A DNA stretch of 64,000 nt from Hallerella sp963652365 (lineage in GTDB: Bacteria > Fibrobacterota > Fibrobacteria > Fibrobacterales > Fibrobacteraceae), in the NCBI GenBank assembly GCA_963652365.1, contig CAVJTH010000006.1, forward strand, positions 1 through 64,000, written 5' to 3'. The translations under genes were made by a program, and so were the position numbers. The notes beneath the pieces are model-generated. The model searched no databases. It had not been told where the DNA came from and worked only from the letters and a program-made list of their open reading frames with translations. Shown one piece after another: positions 47,530 through 56,500 of this stretch (positions are counted from its first letter, which is position 1; each line of letters opens with the position of its first letter).

Positions 47530-50500
47530 TTAGTTTAAAAGTCTCCACGAGAGTATCTCGGACCCCTTGCGCAGCACGATAAAGCTGGAGGGGCGCAGGC
47601 TGCCGATGTCAACGGTCACGGAATATTCGCCGACATTCCACGAACCCTTGAACAGGGTCTTCTGCGGCACGCCGATGGCGTTTACCGTTTCAAGGATGTA
47701 GTAGCCGCCTTCCTCGATATTTACATAGACGATGTCGCCATCCCGACGCACCAGGTCCGCAGAATTTCCCCTAATCACGTAGCCAGCTCCGAACTTCGGC
47801 TGCGGCGCATGGCCCCAGAGCAGGTTTCCGAGCCGGTCCAAGACCAGAACGGAATCCGCCTCCGCCATTTCGCCGCTCTTCAGGTTGTAGTGCGACGGGT
47901 CGTCGTCGGCATTGAAGTCGTCGGTCCAGTTCGGGTGGTGCAAGGCGAACTGCACACCGTTCCCGTAATCGGACTTGTCGCCTGCGTTCAAGATGACATC
48001 CTCGTACACGAAGGATGCGTAGTTTAAATCTCCGCCCGCATTTATCTTCCTAGCCGAAGCAAATTCGTTCCAGTTAACGTCCAGTTCCGTCTCGGCGGAA
48101 TCCCTGTAGTAGTAGCGCACTTCGAATCCGTTTACCGGTGCCGCTCCCGTATTTTCCACATACAGGGCAAGATTGCTCGCCCGTGTCGAACCGAAACCGT
48201 CGTCCCTCGCCATGGCGCGGACTCGGATCTTCGCTTTTTGCATCGGGCCGTCTTCATCGTAACAGGCGAATTCGTTGAGCAGGTTGCCGTCTTCGTCCAG
48301 CAGGGCGATGCCTGTCGCTTCGGCGTATTTCGTCTCTGCGCTATCCATGTAGCTCGGGTCATCGGTGATATCCCAATAGGGGAAGTAACTGTTGGGCGGC
48401 GTTAGGCGGTGCAAGCCGATTAGCGGTCCCTGTCCCGAATAGGCCGTCCCATACGCCGCAATCGCTTCGGTTAGCGTCAGTTCCGCATAGAACACGGAAC
48501 CGGCGTCGTTGACGACGCTCATCGGGGAACCCGGATAGAACGAGAGCGCATTCACGTTTTCGCCTTCCCCTTTGTAATAATAGCGGATTCTGGCATTTTC
48601 CAGAGCCTTGCCGGTTTGGTTCCGCAGGTCAAAGCGAATCTGCGCCCATTTCTTGTCATCCACGGTCTCGTACTTCATGAAGACCTTGGCTTTTGGTGCA
48701 GGACCTCTCCAGGACGATTCGCCATAATTGATCTGGTCCGCTCCCATGTTGGCGCTTGAACTGGCCAAGGCTAGTGCGGCGATGCCCAGGTTTCCCATCG
48801 GGCGGATTCCGATTTCATTCTCTCCAGCCTTTAAATACCGGTTGAAGTTCTCTACCCGTCCGCTTTTCCACAGTCCCGTCGAAGTTAATTTAAATATCCC
48901 GACGCTGGCACCGTTTACGAGAACTTCCACGCGGGATTCCTCGGACATGTAGTTCCGGTGAAGAAGATAGAGCGAATAGCTGTCCGCTTCCAGATCGACT
49001 TTCCAAGTCATGACGCCGTTGTCGCTTGCGGATTTCTGTCGAAGATAGGCCTTGCCCGGTGCCGAACAGGACTGGTCCACGGTCAAGCCGTTTCTGTCGG
49101 CAAGCGAGACCGCGCGGACTGTCGCTAGATGGATATCTTCGCTGAAGGTTCCTCTGAAAAGCCCTTGGATTTGCTTTTCCGTGAGAGCGGAAGAATAGAG
49201 GCGCAAATTTGAAATTTGTCCCGTCGCACTTCGCAAGCCGTTGCGTGAGCCAATGTAAAGTCTTCCGTCGCCACCATACTTTAGATCGGAGCTGAGTGTT
49301 ATGGTTTCCGCATACTTGCCGTTTTTGTAGAGCGTTGCGTTTTTGCCGTTCACCACTACCGCAAAATGGGTCGGAATATAGGCTTCACGCTTCGTGTTAA
49401 AGTAGAACCTTTCGGAACCGACTTGAAGGAAATAACGGCTGTATGTACCGAGGCCAAAAGTCCACTCGTTTTTTCCGACAAAGCTGAGAATCGACCAGTC
49501 GGTCCGCTGGACATTGCCTGCGTTGTAGTTGAATTCAAAAGTAAAGGGGCGTAAGGAATCCAAGGCTGCAAGCTTGAAACGGCTGCTTGCGGAATCCGTT
49601 ACACTGTACAAGTTCACGCCATACCGCCCGTTCCACGGAGAGTTCACGGAAGAAAGATCCATGTGCATCCGCCGGGAATCGTCCTTTGTCATTATCTCGT
49701 AGCCGACATCACCGGAGCCTTCGCCAAACGGATACCATAGAACCAGGGATGACGGATAAGGATAGAGCCTTTCGGTCTGCCTGACGGCCATGTCGGAATT
49801 GTTTCCCTTGTCCGAGACAATGACTTTAACCGAAGCCCGGCAACCGGCGCAGCCGTATAAATCCTTTGCGTCCAACCTAAAGTCGCATATCGGGGCTAGA
49901 TTTCCCGGGACGGTCTCGCTCCGAAGGAGGCTTCCGCCGAAGAACAGTTTCACGGTTGTCTGCGCCATGCCGCTGCCCGCTTCGTCGATTTCCGTTTCCA
50001 CATGGATGACTCGCGAACCGTCTTCGTTTTCGGAAACCGCCGTTTCCACGCTTTCGATGACCGGAGCGACAGAATCCAACTTTACAAGCGGACCGAGCTT
50101 CTGCTCCGTATTGCCGTCGATGCCGTAGAACACGACAGACGACCGGTATGCGGAATCAAGGATGTTCAAATCCGCATTTCGAACGGTCCACACGATCGGA
50201 GATGCGGAAGCTCCACGATGTTCCGCGGAGATGTCGCCGCCCGTGCCGAGCTGCAAAAGATAGCTGCTCTTTCCCGTGCACAGGTAGGGGAATTCAAGCC
50301 AGCCGTTCGCCGTCCCCATCCAGAGCGTATCCATCCAGAGGGAGTCCATCTGACCGCAAGAGAACGCTTCGATTGTTTCAATGGAATCCGCCGTTTTAAC
50401 GCTGTCCGCCGTCAGAGAATCCAGAACGACAAACTTCGAGAAAGTCCACGTTTTCGCGTTGATCCTGACGAACGCGCAGGAATAGGGATCATCCGCTTCG

Positions 50501-53500
50501 CAAAGGTTCAGTTCGGAATCAAGAAGTGCGACATCCCCTTGGATTTCAAGCGGGACGAGCTCTTTCTTGTCGGCATCCAGCTTGTAGATTTTCAGGTTGC
50601 GGTAATCGACGCCATCTTTCTTCAAGGATTGCATGGAAATATCGACAGAAACAAGCGGTTCCTTGTCCTCCGGGAATACATGCGACGGTAAAATTTCCAG
50701 AACCGGACCGACCGGGGCCATGTTTCGGAACAAATCGCAGTCGCCGCATTCGGCAGGATCCATCGTTCGCACGGTCACATCCGCATCGCTTGCCCAGGCA
50801 TTCCTGTCGAAATGGACGGAGACATTGCCGTACATGGAATAGACAAATGTTTCCTTGTCAGCCTTTACCCGTTCCCCGATTCGGACATCCAGCTGTCGGT
50901 AATAGGTTATGTCGCCAGTTCCGTTATAGGTCAAGAAGAATGAAGTGTTTCCCTGGAGCCTGTTTACGTTCATGGACGCTTCTATCGGTTTCTGTTTTCC
51001 TTCCGCCACTTTAAATCGCATACCGTCTTGAATATAGGAAATGTTCCAGTCGGCAGTGCGATACGGAACGCTGCCGCGGAGGGTTACGATTTCGTTTTCG
51101 CGGGAAGCGTAGATGTCCGATGAATTGCGGGTTACGGCAAATCGCCGCGCAACAGAATCGTAGGCGGCGTCTAGGTAGGGGTGAATTATCGGGCTTGCGT
51201 CGCTCGACAAATTTCTCTTGAATGTGCCGACAACCTCTGCCGACGGATTCTTCGCCCATTCCGAAACGAGGATGGTATCCGCCGGATTCGTACTCTGGGC
51301 GACAACGCTTGAAAGCGGGACAATTTCTTGCTGTTGCCCGTTGTTCAGGCTTTTTTCGGACCTGTATAGCGAATCCTTGGAGCGGTAGAAGTCCAGATTT
51401 GAAGATTTTAGCGTACCTTTGTTCGCTACCTTAAAAATGCCCGCGGCGGATTTCGAGGAATCGATTTCCCAACCGCTTGACTTGTCCTCGCCAGATTTCA
51501 GCACGTATTTTCCGATTGAAATTTTGCCGAAAAGTTCGTCTATCTCGGAAGCGGTCTTTTTCAGGGTAAAAGTCCATGCGCCATCCTTCGCGCTCCAGTC
51601 ATTTGGCGAGACTGCGTGTTTTAGGCTTTCATCTGATTCAATGCCATTTTGTGGAACGGCAATATTTGTCAAAGAGCCGAGGTCTGCATCCGTAAGCGGA
51701 TTGCGGATATACCCGTTTCCGTTTGCCAAGGCAAAGGTACTTTTCCAGAGCGAATCGTTCCAATCGTGCTTGTTTAGATGTACATGGGAAACCCACCTGT
51801 CACAACCGTAAAAACGGAATTCCGTCGGTTCTTCCACGGCGCAGCTTCCGTTGCCCAAGGGATAGACTACGGAATTTTTGGTTTCCAAGGCAATTCCCGC
51901 TTTCCTCGCTTCGTCGAACGTCATTACCGGAGCGACATCGAAATAGAAGTCCCGTGGACGAGCCAAAACGCCAATCGCCTTGTCCTTGCCCTTTACGGCA
52001 TCCGAGTCGTCGCTTCGGAATGAAGCGAGCAGATTCCCGCCTGCACTCCTCGCCTCTGCCTTGTAGGTTACGTCGCCGCTTCCGCGATAGAAGCGCCAGG
52101 AATATTCGGAAGGGTAGTACTTTATTACAGTAGTATCGATCGAATTTTCCGCATGAATCTCGTCATTGAACAGCAAGGGGTTTTCCGGAACAGGATGCAT
52201 CCACAGACGCTTGGCTTCGAATACGGTAGGACCGTTATCCAGGGATGCATCAAAAGTCCAATTGGAGCCGTTATAAAAATTGGCGAAGTTATGGTCGGAC
52301 AGAATCTGTAATTTTGAAACGTATCCATCCGCACCGTATAGGGTCTTGTTCACCGGGTCGAAACGGACGTAACGGTTCGCAAGGTTGTTCGTCCCCCACA
52401 CGGGAGGATTCCAGTAATCCGGATTCATTTCGAGTACAAACTTTACTTTGATGTCGCTTCCAGACCCATCCATTTCACTGCAATCGTTTTTGTCAAATTT
52501 CTTGATGACAAAACTTTTCTCGTTATCAAAAGGTTCCAGATTGACTTTCATCATATAGGCATGTGGATTGAACTGGCGAACGACCCCGGAATCTATTTCT
52601 TCGTATGCAGATTTCGCTCCGCAGACAAAATTTGCGTCACTGTCCGACAAGTTAGCATTTATATTATCGCTTTCGCATAGGGTCCTAGTTGAAGAATCTT
52701 TATGAATGGCGTTATTCAAGCTATCCGAGTTCGTTATAATGCGAAAATCAGTATTCACCGCCTCGTAATATAGAGCCTGTCCCCAACTGTTGAACCAGTT
52801 TTTCATTTGTGAAACTTGCGTTTTTGAATAAGAATCTTTTTCGTAAACCGAATCCCAAGGGAAATCGTCGGATACGGAAAAGCCTCCGTCCCATACAGCA
52901 TTGCTAAAATATGCCGTATCTCCTAAAGTTGCTTTTATGTGATCGTAGGTACTTGCCGGCAAAATTTTTATCGCAGCCAAGTTATGCAAAATTTCAGGAG
53001 AATCATCGTGGCTATTATTTAAATAGCCATAAACCCTACCAGATGTTCCATTTTCAGGATGCAAATCAACAGAGATTTCTTGATTTCTTGCATTTTCCTT
53101 AAACTGGATTTTTTTCACGTCAATCCTGTACCAATAGCCTCGGCTTTCTTGTTTTCCCGTTTCATAACAAACCTTTTTCAATCCGCTATAGCTAATCTGG
53201 TATTTTCGCGATTCCCCCATCACCAGCGTCACGACCGTCGCCCAGAATTCGTCCCGGTGTCTCCGGATGCCTAGGCTCGGTCGGGTCTTCCTGTATATCG
53301 CGGGATGCTGCGTCCCATAGACGTCCCATTCATAGCGAAACGTCCTTCTCTCCTCGGGCAATGTGATTGCGGAAACGTTCGTTCTGAGCAGGTAGTCCGG
53401 CTTCCCGACATAGCGGAAATTTCCGTCGGGATCGAGGAACGCCTCGTCCATCCTTAGCTCGGCGATGCGCCCTAGAGAATCCTTTCCCGCCTCCCGGATG

Positions 53501-56500
53501 TTTTCGCCCAGGTTCATTTCAAAAGGATAGAGCGTGTCGATGATCGTTGCGCCCGTATCGTTTTTCACGAGAAGATGGATGCTGTAAGGACCGGGCTGAA
53601 GAAGTCCGTCGTTTTTCACACCGTTCCACTGGAGGGTTTTCCATTGGTTCCCGGATGTCGCCAGGACAAGCTCCCTATCCATCAGAGTCCGTACCACATG
53701 GCGACCGGAATCGAGAACTTCGGCGGTCACATAGGCGGAACGCCCCGTCAGCTTGAACCGGAATCCGTAATCGGCCATTTTCGCTTCGGAAGAATCCGCA
53801 CTAGAACCCAGGAAATTCACATAGTATTTTTCCAGGTTGTCGGAAGATATTTCAATTCCTGTGTTCCCGTATTCCAAGAACCATTCCGCCTCTTCGCAGA
53901 CGATGTTTCTTTCGTTCCCCTTTTCATAAGCGATTACATTCATTTTGACAAGGCTTCCGCTGGAATAGATGCCGTTCACCAATCCATCCCAGGCAATATG
54001 AGCCTTGTACTTTTCCGGATAGACATAGACAACCGAAAGCGAATCCCGGTATAAGACACCCCCAGACAAGGAAGCGTCAACGGTAAAAGGCGTAGTCGTC
54101 TTGAATACCAAGTGGACACAATCCGTCCCCAGCTTCCACATCTTGGTTTCATCGTAAGGCGGCATCACGATATCCATAAATTCATTCTTGATTTTAACGC
54201 TATCCATGACAAAGCCCAAGGCGACCGAAGAGTCCGCTGCCGGGGATAGGTTCCAGTCGATCGAGTCGCCGACAAAACGGATCGCCAGATAAGGATTTCT
54301 CCTTGAAGTACTTGTATCTGCATTCGCCGAGTCAAAGCCTGTCACGCTCGAAGCGTTTCCCGTATAGCGAACATGCCATGTGACACCGTCCGCTTCCTGC
54401 CAGATGGAAAGTCCCGAGTCCGAAGCCGTGGCGGGCATTTTGAATGGGGAAACAGTCATCGGGTCAAACGTCTTTTCCACAGCTTTCACATAGACAGAAG
54501 AATCCTTCGGTGACGGAGCCTCGATGGATGCGCTTACAACCCATTTCGACGTATCCGGGACATTTTTCAGCTCAATGGAAACTTCTTTTGATAGTCCCGC
54601 GAAATGTTTTCCGACGGACGGAATGATTACTAGCTTCGGGGCATTTGCCGAATCGGGTTGCACAAAGTCATCCACGGGAACCGTCTTTTCATCGGAAACC
54701 CACTTGCAGGTGTCGCAGCTCCTTGCGGAAAGCCTTAAGACATATTCTCCCTTTTCAAGTCCAGCCGAATTCCACACGGCCAAGTCCCTTTCCGAAGGCG
54801 AAAGACTCCTATCGAAAACCAGGTAACGGATGCCGTTATCAGACCACAAGGAATCCTCCTGTTTTCTCCAGGAAACGCGGAATTCTCCACGAGTATTGCT
54901 TCCTCGGATGTCGGGATCCGGCGCAAAGCCTTTCACCAGGATTCGGTTGCCGTAAAAACCGGAACCGCTTTTTGGAAACGTGATTTTCGGGTAACGGGCA
55001 CCAATTCCCACAAGGTTCACGTTCTTTCCGAAATTCCCGACATCGTCATAGCATCCGAAATAGACATGCCGGATGCCGTCGCTTGAATCCGATGAGGCGT
55101 TTTTAATGTCGAATTCAATATTGGAATTCAGCGTGTTCCTGCTTTCCGTTTCCGCAACAGGTCCAATCCACTCGCCTTTTTTGTCATTGATATCCACTTT
55201 TACATAGCACGCCAGGTCGGAACGGTTTCTCGAATCATCCCCGCTCTGGCTTAAATGGGCCGTTCCCTTTTTCAGTTCTGCAGCATTTTCATATGCGACA
55301 TCGCCTAGGCTTATTCCCCGGATTTGCAGCGGAGTCCTATCGACACGAAGTTTTTCAAGAATCCGTTTCTCGCTCCTGTTTCCGGCTTCGTCGGTTAAAA
55401 AAACCGTTAAACTATAAATACCGTCTTCGAGCCTATTCGCTTGGGGTTCTTCAAAGACAAATCGCTTTGAAAACTTGTCGATTGTAAAATCAGAAAGGAA
55501 TCTTTTCCACTTGATTTTACCATTGTCTGAGGAATCCTTGAAGACAAGTTCCACGGAAACCGATTCGGAGTCCCGTGAAAACAGGTTTTCATCAATAGAA
55601 AACGACACGACCAAAGTATCGTGTGAATTTAGGAAAATTTCGGTTCCGTTCCTTGAAAAAGGCGGAAGGGAACTGTCGGCGAAACCACGAGTTGTTACGC
55701 TGTCTCCGGTCGGTAACGGAGCTTCACCATCGACTAGAATTTCCCTATGCAAGGAAATGCCGTTGATTCCCGGCTTGAAGCTCGTGTCGCTTTGCATCAC
55801 GAGAGACCATGAACTCTTGGCGGAATCGCCTACGACATGAACTAGTTCCGCTTTCAGCGAACTGTCCGGATCGGCGAAATCGTACGCCTGCACATACAAA
55901 TCCGCCAGGCCGCTCCACGGAACGAAATTTCCATTCCATCCGATTTCATAGAACGGTTCGCCGACATGTGCCCGGTTCAAAAGCCAAACCGTATCCATCG
56001 TCTCGCGGCGAACCATGAAGCTGCGCAAGCCCCGAAGCGACCGGTTTTCGGCAGAATCCAGATTTATGACATGCGCTAACGCTTCGTCTCTTTTCACGGA
56101 AACAGCTTTTGGGTCTAGAGTCGTATCAAATACCAGTTTCGGCGCTGAATTATCCCCAAAGACAATCGTCTGCGGATTATAGGATATGTTTTGCTCGCCT
56201 GTCGCATAGTCCGCTTTCAAAGTCTTCACCTGGAAACCCAAGTCCCATTTGAGCGTGTATGTGGAATTTTCCAAGGGATGCTTATTCCAAACCGAAGACA
56301 GGTCCGCACGGAATCGATAGCGCGCTCCGGCTCCTTCCAAGCTATCGACGAAAACATCGACTGTATCCTTATTTTTCGGTCCCAAGACAATGAGACGGTA
56401 TTTTCCAAGCGATGCGCCGTAGCCCAAATCGTTCGAATAGATACTTGCCGAATCCATTCTGGACACGGTTTCAAAGGATTTTGGCCAGCCTTCTTCAATC